Assembly: GCF_008370345.1 (NCBI RefSeq) | Contig: NZ_VTUU01000003.1 | Location: 434,001-498,000 of the forward strand | From: Marinobacter salinexigens | GTDB taxonomy: Bacteria; Pseudomonadota; Gammaproteobacteria; Pseudomonadales; Oleiphilaceae | Reading direction: 5' to 3' | Length of the DNA: 64,000 bases | Shown: positions 53,991-63,207 of the stretch, one piece after another | Layout of the letters: each line of letters begins with the position of its first letter | How positions within the stretch are numbered: the first letter of the stretch is position 1 | Notes under the pieces: generated by a model | Seen by the model: only the letters and a program-made list of their open reading frames with translations | What the model was told of the DNA's origin: nothing | The model's database searches: none | Made by a program: the position numbers and the translations under genes

Positions 53991-56012
53991 ATGCGTCGTG
54001 TATCAATGTTGGCATCGGCAGTAGCCCTCGCCGGTACCGGAGCCCAGGTCAGTGCCCAGTCTGATCCCGTTGAATTGGGGGAAATTGTTGTAACAGCCTC
54101 GGGCTTTGAGCAGGCCATCTCTGATGCACCCGCCAGTATCTCGGTGATCTCCGGTGAGGAGTTGCAGAAGCGCTCCTACGAAGACATTACCGATGCGGTG
54201 AAGAATATTCCTGGCGTATATGTGAACGGCGGCGGTAACGCCAAGGACATTACCATTCGCGGGATGACCGAGAGCTACACCCTGTACCTGGTGGACGGTC
54301 GCCCGGTTTCCGCCGGCCGTAACATCAATACCAATGGGATCGATGGGGGTAAGCAGATTGCCCTGCCGCCGGTATCAATGATCGAGCGTATTGAGGTCAT
54401 CCGGGGGCCGATGTCGTCTCTCTATGGTTCGGAAGCCATGGGTGGTGTGATCAACATCATTACCAAAAAGACCGGCGATGAATGGTCCGGTTCCATCTCG
54501 ACGGAGTACACCAAATCCCTGTCTGACCTGAACGAAGATGAACAGCAGGTCAACCTGTTTGCTGGCGGGGCCATCATTCCCGGCCTGCTGGGAGCACAGG
54601 TTAATGGGTCTTGGGAGGGCTCAGAGGAGTCCCATTATATCGGTGGCGATGACAATGCCGAAAGCACCCCGGACAAGTCCCAGAAACAGGGCGGCGCAAA
54701 GCTTATTCTGACTCCGGATGCCGCTAACGAATTTGCATTGAGCTACGATTCGTCGCAACAGGATTCCCGGCATACGCCGGGTCTGAGTATTGCCGCGACG
54801 GATGACCCCAGCAGCTATACCTATCACAAGGACGTCTATGCCCTGACTCACCAGGGAACCTACGGCAGCCTGATGCTCAATTCCTACCTCCAGCATGATG
54901 TATCCGAGCGCATCGACCTTGATGAAAAACGGGAAGAAGTGTCGGTATTCAACACCCAGGGCACCTGGTTCCTGGGTAATCACATGCTGACCTTTGGTGG
55001 GCAGTACAAGTATGAAGATCTGGTGGATGAAACCAACGGCCTGATTGGCACTCTGGACTCAGCCACCGCACAGGTGGACCGGTGGATTGCCGCGGTATTT
55101 GCCGAAGTGGAATGGTCGGTAACCAATGACCTGAACGTGACCACGGGCGTGCGTTACAACGACGATGAGCTGTTTGGCGGCCATCTGAGCCCGAGGGTGT
55201 ATGCGAACTACCATCTGACGCCTTCGCTGACTTTCAAAGGGGGCGTGTCCACTGGCTACAAGCAGCCAACCCTGCCGGAAGCAACGGAAGGCTTTGGTCG
55301 TGGCACCGGTGGCGGTGGTTCGCCGGCGGGCTACCCCCGTGCTCTGATTATCGGAAACGACGATCTCGATCCGGAGACCAGCACCAGCTATGAAGTTGGT
55401 TTTGTCTACGATGATCGTGCAACCGGTATCAATGCCAGCGTGATGCTCTTCCATACGGACTTCAAGGACAAGATTGCTGAGGACCGCTTATGTGATCTCG
55501 GTGGTGACCGCAATGATCAGTCCACCTGGCAGTGTGAGTATCAGGGCCGAAACTACCTGTTCCTGAGCACCCGGAAGAACATTGATGAGGCCATGATGCA
55601 GGGTGTGGAACTGAGTTTTGACTATGGCATTACCGATGCCCTGAGTTTCAGCTCCAGTTACACCTTCACCGATTCTGAGCAACAGTCAGGAGACTTCGAG
55701 GGCGAACCTCTGAACCAGGTGCCGCGTCACATGCTTAACGCAGGATTCGACTGGCAGACCAGTTCACGCCTGGAACTGTGGCTGGACGGCAATGTCCGTG
55801 GTGAAACCAGCGATTACCTGGGCCGCAGCGCCATGAGTGAGGGCACTCCGGGGTACGGCTTTGTGGATGCCGGTCTGGTTTATCGTCTGAACGACAGTGC
55901 CCGGGTCAAAGCGGGGCTCTACAATATTGGCGACAAACAGGTAACCACGGAAAGTTATGGGGTGGTGCTGGATGGCCGTCGTCTGAACCTCGGCCTGGCC
56001 GTCGATTTCTAG
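53991..56012 (+). CDS. TonB-dependent catecholate-siderophore receptor (FepA/IrgA-like)
   Basis: A 673-residue outer-membrane receptor with AAGGAG before the ATG. A signal peptide ending at VSAQ is followed by a TonB box-like ELGEIVVTASG, the plug domain with KNIPGVYVNGGGNAKDITIRG and the LYLVDGRPVSAGRNIN stretch usual in FepA/IrgA proteins, and a 22-strand barrel ending in an aromatic residue (GLAVDF). The LYGSEAMGGVINIITKK motif is standard. It would transport ferric siderophore across the outer membrane with energy from TonB. It lies beside the uptake operon and is followed by a terminator. Confidence 0.93.
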   Translation: MRRVSMLASAVALAGTGAQVSAQSDPVELGEIVVTASGFEQAISDAPASISVISGEELQKRSYEDITDAVKNIPGVYVNGGGNAKDITIRGMTESYTLYLVDGRPVSAGRNINTNGIDGGKQIALPPVSMIERIEVIRGPMSSLYGSEAMGGVINIITKKTGDEWSGSISTEYTKSLSDLNEDEQQVNLFAGGAIIPGLLGAQVNGSWEGSEESHYIGGDDNAESTPDKSQKQGGAKLILTPDAANEFALSYDSSQQDSRHTPGLSIAATDDPSSYTYHKDVYALTHQGTYGSLMLNSYLQHDVSERIDLDEKREEVSVFNTQGTWFLGNHMLTFGGQYKYEDLVDETNGLIGTLDSATAQVDRWIAAVFAEVEWSVTNDLNVTTGVRYNDDELFGGHLSPRVYANYHLTPSLTFKGGVSTGYKQPTLPEATEGFGRGTGGGGSPAGYPRALIIGNDDLDPETSTSYEVGFVYDDRATGINASVMLFHTDFKDKIAEDRLCDLGGDRNDQSTWQCEYQGRNYLFLSTRKNIDEAMMQGVELSFDYGITDALSFSSSYTFTDSEQQSGDFEGEPLNQVPRHMLNAGFDWQTSSRLELWLDGNVRGETSDYLGRSAMSEGTPGYGFVDAGLVYRLNDSARVKAGLYNIGDKQVTTESYGVVLDGRRLNLGLAVDF

Positions 56013-56067
56013 CGACAAGGTCTTATTGGCGGACATCGGTGGGTCTGTCAGTCTAGGAGTATTCAAG

Positions 56068-56105
56068 GCGCGGACGTCCCGTAAGGGACGACTCCGCGCT
56101 TTTTC
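56068..56105 (+). terminator. Terminator after the TonB receptor gene
   Basis: GCGCGGA (56068-56074) pairs with TCCGCGC (56093-56099) and the inner arms CGTCCC (56075-56080) and GGGACG (56085-56090) pair around a GTAA loop, with a two-base bulge. A T-rich run follows. It separates the receptor from the MFS gene. Confidence 0.9.
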
Positions 56106-56141
56106 CTTTTTTTCACATCCTGTTTTCCGGAGTCCAAGCCT

Positions 56142-57329
56142 TTGAGCCGTGATGTACGCTCGTCGGAGGATGATGCCAGGCAAAGCTTCATTGCGGTCTG
56201 TGTTTCCCTGACGTTCTGTTTTGTTGTCTATTCCATGCTGCTGGTGACGGTTCCGGTTTATGGTCTGGAATTGGGGGCCTCTCCGCTGATGCTGGGGGTG
56301 GTACTGAGTTCCCAGTACCTGTTGCCATTACTGCTGGCCATACCGCTTGGCGGCGTTGTGGCCAGAATGGGGGGGCGGGTGAACCTGATTGCCGGTGGTC
56401 TGGTCATGGTGGCCGGACTGATGGTCGTGCAGCTTGTTCCGGGCTACCCCGGGCTGATCATCGGCCAGCTGTTGGTGGGCCTGGCACATCTGCAGATGGT
56501 GTTGTCAGCTCAGACGGTCATCTCATCCCTGGGATCCGGCTCAAAACTGGAAAACTATTTTGGTTGGTATTCCACCTGGCTGTCCGGCGGTCAGGTGATT
56601 GGCCCGTTGCTGGCGGGGGCCTGGATTGAGTCTTTCGGGGGCGTTGGGAATCTGTTTCTGGTGATGGCGCTTATCGCCCAGCTGGGGTGTGTCACGGCGT
56701 TCTGGCTTACCGGTGAGGCAACCAGGGGTATTGCGGTCAGCCGGGCCCAGTCGGGATTCAGGGCTCAGGCTGCACTTATGCGGCGCAACACCGGGGTTCA
56801 GATGTCGGTGGCGGTCACGGTAGCGGGTATGTTTGCGTTGGGTGTGTACGGCAGTTATCTCCCCGTTTACTTGCACAGTCTTGAGGTCAGTGCGGCTTTG
56901 ATCGGGGTTCTGGTCAGTCTTCGTGCGGGTGTTTCCATGCTGATCCGTCCGTTCATTCCCCGGATTATCCAGGCCGCTGGCGGTCGGGAGAAAGCCACGG
57001 TGCTGGCGCTTGCGGCGCTGGCACTCGGGCTGGGCGGGCTCGGTTTTGCCGGCGGAGCCACGGTCGTGATTCTGCTGTCGATACTGGTGGGCATTGGTGG
57101 TGGCCTCAGCCAGCCGCTCTCGATGGTGGTGCTGGCAGAGAGTGTTGCCCGTGAACAGCGCTCTGGTGCGCTGGGGATGCGCCTGATGGCGAATCGCGCC
57201 ATCCATTTTCTGGCGCCACTGTGGTTCGGTGCGCTGCTGGAACTCGCCGGGTTTGGCGTTTCATTTGCCCTGTCGGGGCTGGTGGTGGCAGGGATTGCCT
57301 ACCTGTTGATTTGCTTGTGTCGCCAGTGA
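56142..57329 (+). CDS. MFS transporter of the siderophore cluster
   Basis: A 395-residue protein with about twelve membrane helices arranged as two halves of six. There is no ATG in frame near the start. TTG 56142 follows a GGAG at about ten bases and gives a reasonable cytoplasmic N terminus; it is taken as the start with some doubt. Conserved MFS elements such as GGVVARMGGRVN after helix 2 are present. Association with iron uptake genes suggests siderophore export or import across the inner membrane, which is only inferred. Confidence 0.82.
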   Translation: MSRDVRSSEDDARQSFIAVCVSLTFCFVVYSMLLVTVPVYGLELGASPLMLGVVLSSQYLLPLLLAIPLGGVVARMGGRVNLIAGGLVMVAGLMVVQLVPGYPGLIIGQLLVGLAHLQMVLSAQTVISSLGSGSKLENYFGWYSTWLSGGQVIGPLLAGAWIESFGGVGNLFLVMALIAQLGCVTAFWLTGEATRGIAVSRAQSGFRAQAALMRRNTGVQMSVAVTVAGMFALGVYGSYLPVYLHSLEVSAALIGVLVSLRAGVSMLIRPFIPRIIQAAGGREKATVLALAALALGLGGLGFAGGATVVILLSILVGIGGGLSQPLSMVVLAESVAREQRSGALGMRLMANRAIHFLAPLWFGALLELAGFGVSFALSGLVVAGIAYLLICLCRQ

Positions 57330-57330
57330 A

Positions 57331-57648
57331 TCAGAAACGAATGCCTTCGGCCTGGTTGCGCCGCCGGTAGTGGGTGAGTATCACGTTCACCGCTGTCAGT
57401 GCGAGAAATAGCGCAATGCCCTTGCCAACCAGGGCATGGATGTCCGGATTGGGTGCCGTGCTGGCGGTGACCAGAATAAGGCCAAGGACGTTGCGGGCCA
57501 GTCGGATGGTCAGCATGGCACCCAGATACCCTGCGTCCAGTGCGCTTTCAGCATTGCGCAGGCAACGGTTGAACGCGGGCATCAGGTGCACAGTGTGCAG
57601 CATGAGGGCGGCAAAAATCAGAACCTGGAGAACAATCAGAAACGTCAT
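57331..57648 (-). CDS. Small membrane protein of unknown function
   Basis: A 105-residue hydrophobic protein with three likely membrane helices (about residues 4-24, 46-62 and 70-90) and a basic C-terminal tail (HYRRRNQAEGIRF). The sequence between helices has the short MPAFNRCLRN segment. I do not recognise a family. It faces the MFS gene tail to tail, one base apart, and is divergent from the MetR-like regulator, which could control it. Confidence 0.65.
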   Translation of the reverse strand: MTFLIVLQVLIFAALMLHTVHLMPAFNRCLRNAESALDAGYLGAMLTIRLARNVLGLILVTASTAPNPDIHALVGKGIALFLALTAVNVILTHYRRRNQAEGIRF

Positions 57649-57832
57649 AACGGCAAAATATGAGCGCTACGGCTGGTTAAAATTTGTTCGCGATTATCCC
57701 CGAATAGCCAGAAATTGCAACCGTCACGCGGCCCCGGACACCGTCAAAGATGCCGGGATAGGTAAAATAAAGCATGAGAAATAGTGCTATTATTTTATTT
57801 TTCCATTAATCCTATTCATGATTTGGTGTTCT

Positions 57833-58729
57833 ATGATTGAGCGAAGCCACCTTCGGATTGTCCGGGAGATAGAACGCCAGGGTTCCCTGACAGCCGCCGC
57901 TGAAAACCTCCACCTCACCCAGTCTGCGTTGAGTCACACCATCAGGAAGCTGGAACAGCAGGTGGGCACCGCTTTGTGGCGGCGAGAGGGAAGGCGTCTG
58001 CAACTGACTCAGGCCGGGGAGTACCTGCTGAAAGAGTCGCTCCGGCTATTGCCCCAGATGGAACGTATGGATGACGTCCTGGCGGGGTTCGCGGCTGGCG
58101 ATAAAGGCACACTGAGTATCGGGATGGAGTGCCATCCTTGTTACCAGTGGTTGTTGAAAGTGGTTGAGCCCTTCCTTGCCCGATGGCCGGGGGTGGACGT
58201 GGATGTAAAGCAGGAGTTCCAGTTTGGCGGCATTGCGGCATTGTTCAGCCATGACATCGATATTCTGGTGACACCGGACCCGATCCGCAGGGACGGTATC
58301 CAGTTTGATCCGGTTTTCCCCTACGAGCAGGTGCTGGTAGTGAGCAGTGACAACCCGCTGGCAGAACTCGAGCATGCCTCACCCGGTGATCTGTCAGATC
58401 AAGTGCTGTACACCTACCCGGTGGCGGTAGAGCGGCTGGATATCTTTCAGCAGTTTCTGCTACCTGCCCAGCACAGCCCGAAGAAGCATAAAACCGTCGA
58501 AGCAACTGAAATCATGCTGCAGATGGTCGCAGCAGACCGTGGCGTGGCGACCCTGCCGCAGTGGTTGGTGGAGGAATATTCCCAAAGGCTTCCGGTCCGT
58601 TCGGTCCGGCTTGGAGAGCAGGGAATTCACAAGCATATTCACCTGGGAACCCGCACCGATGAGGCGCAAAGTCCGTTTGGTGAATCGTTCCTGGCCCTGG
58701 CACTTGAGAGCGCCGGGGCCCTGGATTAA
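57833..58729 (+). CDS. metR: MetR-like LysR-family regulator
   Basis: A 298-residue LysR regulator from the ATG at 57833; an in-frame ATG at 57818 is possible. The HTH region (IERSHLRIVREIERQGSLTAAAENLHLTQSALSHTIRKL) fits MetR, as does the ligand-domain start LSIGMECHPCYQWLLKV and the LPQWLVEEYSQ stretch near residue 250. MetR activates methionine genes in response to homocysteine. No met gene is near here, so the assignment is by sequence style alone. It lies tail to tail with the outer-membrane protein gene. Confidence 0.8.
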   Translation: MIERSHLRIVREIERQGSLTAAAENLHLTQSALSHTIRKLEQQVGTALWRREGRRLQLTQAGEYLLKESLRLLPQMERMDDVLAGFAAGDKGTLSIGMECHPCYQWLLKVVEPFLARWPGVDVDVKQEFQFGGIAALFSHDIDILVTPDPIRRDGIQFDPVFPYEQVLVVSSDNPLAELEHASPGDLSDQVLYTYPVAVERLDIFQQFLLPAQHSPKKHKTVEATEIMLQMVAADRGVATLPQWLVEEYSQRLPVRSVRLGEQGIHKHIHLGTRTDEAQSPFGESFLALALESAGALD

Positions 58730-58735
58730 TGGCGA

Positions 58736-59533
58736 TTACTTGGGGAATAGCAGCACAAAGTTGACGCGGGCACCCAGCCCCTCCGGACCACTTTCCGGTG
58801 ATTCGGCGTAGTATCTCGGGCCGCCCTGAATCTGAATGGTCTGGCCGCCGGCGGTAAACACTTTGCCGACGAAGAAACCCACCGGAATAGTCCAGTTGTT
58901 GCCCTTCCAGTCGTAGGTGGAGTCTGCCGTCAGGGTGAAGCTCAGAGCCTCCGGTGTGGTGTATGTCATGAAGGGCTGAACAAAGCTCTGGCTGACATCC
59001 TGTCGGTTACTTTCACCGGCAAAGGACCAGATGTGATTAGCCAGGCCGCCGACGGTCCAGGGCCCGATCTGCTTCAGGGCAACACCGGTCGGCCCGGCGC
59101 CCCACTTATCGGCCGTGAGCAGGTCGTCCGTCCCCGTAGGCAACAGGAAAACCGGTCCCGCACCCCAGATCCAGCCACTGGCTGTTGGTTCTACTGGCGA
59201 CAGGAACAGGCTTTGCACGGTATCACCCAGGCCTGACTGGCTACCTGCGCCTGGGGCAATGTCCTGCTGGTCAATGATCGGCAGAATGGTCCGGCTGATC
59301 AGGTTCCAGTCTTCGTTCAGGGAGATCGGGATCACCGGCTGTACATTGACGGTGACACGCTCGCCGTCATCTGCCGGGCCGATGTTGTAATCGAAGTTGG
59401 TCTGGAAAGGCACCGAGATCAGGCTGGCAACAGGGTTTGCCAACTGCTTTGCCAGGTCGGAGGAACTCTGGGCCAAGGCAACTGCTGGCAGAACTGCCAC
59501 AAGGTATAACAAGGCTTTGGCGCGATGAATCAT
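58736..59533 (-). CDS. Outer-membrane transporter-like beta-barrel protein ('neuromedin U' misnamed family)
   Basis: A 265-residue exported protein with a signal peptide ending in ALAQ. The mature protein begins LAKQLANPVASLISVPFQTNFDYNIGPADDGE and contains many alternating hydrophobic strands, ending with an aromatic-rich LLFPK. This fits a family of transporter-type outer-membrane proteins that databases sometimes misname neuromedin U. It follows the broken sulfatase gene by about 100 bp on the same strand; the two may have formed one operon. Function is not known. Confidence 0.78.
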   Translation of the reverse strand: MIHRAKALLYLVAVLPAVALAQSSSDLAKQLANPVASLISVPFQTNFDYNIGPADDGERVTVNVQPVIPISLNEDWNLISRTILPIIDQQDIAPGAGSQSGLGDTVQSLFLSPVEPTASGWIWGAGPVFLLPTGTDDLLTADKWGAGPTGVALKQIGPWTVGGLANHIWSFAGESNRQDVSQSFVQPFMTYTTPEALSFTLTADSTYDWKGNNWTIPVGFFVGKVFTAGGQTIQIQGGPRYYAESPESGPEGLGARVNFVLLFPK

Positions 59534-59633
59534 TCAATTTACCTCTGATAAAGCCCTCGGAATGCCTCAGGGGCACTCCGGGGGGAAGCCGGCTATGGCG
59601 GCTTGCTGGGTATGGTCGGGCGTTACAGAACGG

Positions 59634-61755
59634 TTACTGCTTGCCTGACGTCAGCTGTTTCATCAGTTCGCTGAAGTCCAGAGTGGCAGCTTTCTGAACC
59701 GGCGGGTATTCCTGCAGGGATTTGATGTGCTCACCGAGAATCTCCTGCACTGGTTCATTGAGCCACTGCTTGCGCTGAATAATGTCAGAGCGATCGGTGG
59801 TGCCGCTGAAGGATTCGAACGGGTCCATCCTCAGGTTATACATAATGGGGAACTTCTGTTTTTCATACGGTGCGTAGTAGTTTTCGCTGGTCTCGAAGTG
59901 CAGTTTCCACTGGTCGACGCGTATGGCCCGGATGGTTGACTCGTGGTAGTAAATGAAATTATTCCGGGCACTCTCGTCGGTTTTGCCTGCCCAGTAGTCC
60001 AGGTTATTCACTCCATCGATATACTGGCCCTGATCTTCCCGAAGGGTGTCTGCAACGTCTGGCAGCCCGGCAACTGCGGCAAGCGTTGTGAATACGTCCA
60101 TGTGAGACTGGATGCCGCTCAGAACCTGCCCCTTGGGAATAACCCCAGGCCAGCGCACCAGCATTGGCACCCGGACACCGCCTTCATAGGTGGTCATCTT
60201 TTCGCCACGAAACGGCGTGGTACCGCCATGCAGACGGGCACTGTGCTCAGGGCCATTGTCTGTGGTGTAGACGATGATCGTGTTGTTGAGCACACCCATA
60301 GATTTCATGGTGTCGAGCAGTTCACCCATCTGCATGTCATGTTCCATCATGCCGCTGCCGTAAAAGTCATGCTCGGTGGTATAGTGGGCCGCGAGATAGC
60401 GGTGCTCGTCCTTGAGTCGGGTAAACATGTGCATCCGGCTTGGATTCAGCCAGACGAAGAACGGCTTGTCGGAGTCTTTTGATCTCTCCATGAAATCAAC
60501 CGCAGCGTCGATGAATTCCTCATCCACAGTTTCCATGCGCTTGCGGTCCAACTGGCCTGTGTCTTCAATACGTTGCTTGCCTACCTTGCCGAAGCGCGGA
60601 TCGACAGTCTCGTCCACTTCGTCAGTGGCCCAGGTATGCAGCACGCCACGGATGGAAGCCGGCATCGGGCCAGGCGTCTTCATTGGCGCCGTTATCGGAG
60701 GTAAAGAACACCAGGGTGTTGTCAGCAATGCCTTTTTCTTCCAGCTTGTGTATCAGGCGTCCCACGATGTCATCCACTTCCACGACGGCATCCTTGTAGG
60801 GCGTTCTGGCCAGGCTTTTACCTTTGAACTCACTGGCCGAGAAGTTGTCGTTATGAACTCGAGAGAAAGAGTGTACGAGGTAGAACGGCTTATCCGACTT
60901 GGCGGCCCGGTCGATGAAATCCTCGGAGAAATCGGCGAACTGCTGGTCGATTTCAGCCACTTTGTCCAGTGAGTCGAGGTCAGTGATCACCTTCGCCAGT
61001 TCGCCTTTCTTGCCGGCGGTTACCGCTGACGTGCTTAGCTGCTTCAGGGCTGCCATGCGTTCCGGATTACGGATGAGTTCCGGGTATTTGTGATCATCAA
61101 GTCCCTGAGTGAATTCGCTGACCACGCTGAGGATGCCGAAGTATTCGTCGTAGCCAACCTGTTGGGGCTGGCTTCCGTCACCCACACCCAAATGCCACTT
61201 TCCGGAAAGTGCAGTCACATAGCCAGCATCGCTGAGCAGGCTTGCTGCGGTTTCCTCATTGTCCCACGGGTTCACGCGAGCGGCTTCGCCGGTCAGGGTT
61301 GGTCGGGTCAGGCCGGTACGGGCAGGCAGGCGACCGGTCATCATTGCGGCACGGGTTGGTGTGCAGGTCGGCTGCGAGTAGGTGGATGTCAGCTTCAGAC
61401 CCTGCTCGGCGAGTCGGTCGATATTGGGGGTGGCAGCACCAACGGCCAGCCCCCCACCAAATGCGCCGGGATCGCCCCAGCCCATGTCATCCACCAGGAA
61501 GATCAGGATATTCGGTTTTTTTCCTGTGCGCTCTTCCAGTTCCGCCAGTTTTTTCTCGGCCGCCGCCAGTTGTTCGGGGTGTTGGCGGACAGGTTCCATA
61601 TTCTCTGCAAACGGCTTCGCCTTGATGAATGGATCTCCACCGCTGGCGTTGACAGCTATGGGGGCGGAGGCCAGGCACAAGGCCGATAACAGGGGAGCTA
61701 TCAAACGTCTGCTTTTTGCAAACGATTGCTGATGAGTCGGGTTGTGATGGTGCAC
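59634..61755 (-). pseudogene. Chimeric arylsulfatase remnant (two sulfatases fused out of frame)
   Basis: Two parts in different reading frames. The 5' part (61755 down to the stop at 60622) starts with GTG after AAGGAA, has a signal peptide and the sulfatase core: metal ligands VDDMGWGD at about residues 88-95 and the formylglycine motif CTPTR with Cys131, ending at DNGANEDAWPDAGFHPWR. After this a sulfatase would continue with its C-terminal region, but instead the other frame picks up at about 60645 with RGVLHTWATDEVDETVDPRF, a mid-protein segment of a second sulfatase, continuing through TTPFRGEKMTTYEGGVRVPM to the stop at 59634. The junction sits at CGTGGCGTG (60642-60650), which could belong to both parents. 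So one deletion between tandem sulfatase genes has joined them out of frame. The product is unlikely to work as a full enzyme. Confidence 0.85.
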
Positions 61756-61909
61756 GGTGTGTTCCTTGCGGTTGTTAATTATTGGGGTTAGAAATCACCG
61801 ACTCTAATCCTGATGCGGTATCGCGCCTTAAACTTGCGATATGGCGCCAAGTTTTTGTCTTTCTGCGCATCTTGATAGCGCAGCCGTTTTGGAAGGGAAG
61901 GGCCTGGCA

Positions 61910-61924
61910 GCACCAAAATGGTGC
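61910..61924. promoter_or_regulatory. Candidate NtrC binding site
   Basis: GCACCAAAATGGTGC is a perfect palindrome with arms GCACC and GGTGC and a five-base centre, the core of the NtrC consensus TGCACCnnnnnGGTGCA. It lies about 77-91 bp upstream of the sigma-54 -24 element, in the usual range for an enhancer-bound activator. It implies nitrogen-limitation control of the BMP gene. Confidence 0.7.
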
Positions 61925-61998
61925 CTAGTGACGTGCTATTACGGTTGGGAGATTGCCTTAAAAGTCTTTTAAATCATGCAGATAAAATTCCTGAACGA

Positions 61999-62015
61999 TT
62001 GGCCAGCTTTTTGCT
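61999..62015 (+). promoter_or_regulatory. Sigma-54 promoter of the BMP gene
   Basis: TTGGCCAGCTTTTTGCT has TGGC at -24 and TTGC at -12, with exactly ten bases between GG and GC. This is a good RpoN match. The predicted transcript start is about 62026, giving a leader of some 54 bases before the ATG at 62080. With the NtrC site upstream the unit looks like a nitrogen-controlled promoter. Confidence 0.75.
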
Positions 62016-62079
62016 GGTCTAGCGTGTACCCGTTTACACGGAAGCAACCACACAATCAGAATGTTCAGGAGATCTATCC

Positions 62080-63147
62080 ATGAGCCTTAAACGCAGCCTG
62101 GCGCTTGCTGCCGCAATGTCTCTCTCGTCCTCGGTTCTGGCTGAGGACCCGATGAAAGTCGGTTTTGTCTACGTTGGCCCCATCGGAGATCACGGTTGGA
62201 GCTATCAGCACGACCAGGGCCGCCTTGCCGTTGAAGAACATTTCGGCGACAAGGTAGAAACCACGTATGTGGAGAATGTCAGTGAGGGTGCCGATGCAGA
62301 GCGCACCATTCGCCGCCTTGCCCAGGCCGGCAATGACATGATCTTCACCACGTCATTCGGGTTCATGAACCCGACTGCCAGGGTTGCCAAGGAATTCCCG
62401 GATGTAACCTTCGAGCATGCTACGGGTTACAAGCGTGCAGAAAATCTGGGTACATACCTGTCTCTGACCTATGAAGGACGTTATGTCACCGGTACTGCCG
62501 CCGGTCTTGTGACCGAGAGCAACACCCTTGGTTACATTGCCTCGTTCCCGATTCCTGAGGTTATCCGGGACATCAACTCGGTGTACCTGAGTGCCAAGAA
62601 AGTGAATCCGGATATCGAACTCAAAGTGGTCTGGGTCAACACCTGGTTCGATCCGGCCAAAGAAGCAGACGCGGCTAATGCCCTGATGGATCAGGGTGTG
62701 GATGTCATCGTTCAGCACACGGACAGCCCGGCACCGCTGATTGCGGCTGATAAGCGCGGTAAGTGGGGCGTTGGTCAGGCGTCAGACATGCGTAAGTTCG
62801 GCGATGGTGCTCACCTGCTGTCCGTGGTCGATGACTGGGCTCCGTACTACATCGACCGTGTTCAGGCGGTGATGGACGGCACCTGGAAGTCCGAGGATCA
62901 CTGGGGTGGTATGGACGAAGGGCTGATCAAGGTTGTGGGCATCAGTGACCGCCTGACCGACGAACAGCGTGCCAAGGTTGAGGGTGTAAGGGATGCCATT
63001 ATTGCCGGCGAATTCCACCCATTCACCGGCCCGATCAAGGATCAGTCAGGTACCGTGCGTATTCCTGAAGGGGAAACGGCAACCAATGAACAGTTGGCAA
63101 CCATGGACTGGTACGTTGAAGGTATGACCGCCACGCTGCCAAACTAA
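62080..63147 (+). CDS. BMP-family ABC substrate-binding protein (nucleoside/purine type)
   Basis: A 355-residue binding protein of the BMP/PnrA family with a signal peptide ending at VLA. The mature start KVGFVYVGPIGDHGWSYQHDQG carries the conserved aromatic and acidic contacts of nucleoside-binding members, and the GNDMIFTTSFGFMNPT and HTDSPAPLIAADKRG segments are family hallmarks. Members bind purine nucleosides or bases for uptake. The matching ABC genes are outside the window. The neighbouring 8-oxoguanine-deaminase-like gene and the NtrC/sigma-54 signals suggest purines are imported as a nitrogen source. A terminator follows at once. Confidence 0.9.
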   Translation: MSLKRSLALAAAMSLSSSVLAEDPMKVGFVYVGPIGDHGWSYQHDQGRLAVEEHFGDKVETTYVENVSEGADAERTIRRLAQAGNDMIFTTSFGFMNPTARVAKEFPDVTFEHATGYKRAENLGTYLSLTYEGRYVTGTAAGLVTESNTLGYIASFPIPEVIRDINSVYLSAKKVNPDIELKVVWVNTWFDPAKEADAANALMDQGVDVIVQHTDSPAPLIAADKRGKWGVGQASDMRKFGDGAHLLSVVDDWAPYYIDRVQAVMDGTWKSEDHWGGMDEGLIKVVGISDRLTDEQRAKVEGVRDAIIAGEFHPFTGPIKDQSGTVRIPEGETATNEQLATMDWYVEGMTATLPN

Positions 63148-63166
63148 GACAGCGCAAGGCGATATG

Positions 63167-63203
63167 AAAAAGCCGGCAGGGCGTTAGCCCTGCCGGCTTT
63201 TTT
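63167..63203. terminator. Bidirectional terminator between the BMP and deaminase genes
   Basis: AAAAAGCCGGCAGGGC (63167-63182) and GCCCTGCCGGCTTTTT (63187-63202) pair perfectly with a four-base loop GTTA, with A-rich and T-rich flanks on either side. It works for both convergent genes. Confidence 0.93.
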
Positions 63204-63207
63204 GCAT

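Larger units (their letters stand above)
61756..62079. other. Regulatory intergenic region of the BMP gene, no gene seen
   Basis: This 324-bp gap between the divergent sulfatase remnant and BMP gene holds no convincing small coding frame. It contains an NtrC-like palindrome at 61910-61924 and a sigma-54 element at 61999-62015, both described separately, and an AT-rich stretch between them. No transcription terminator is visible. Confidence 0.7.

Noticed and set aside
57649..57832. MetR box (TGAAnnnnnTTCA) next to the MetR-like gene
   Set aside because: No copy with both arms intact was found in the intergenic region.
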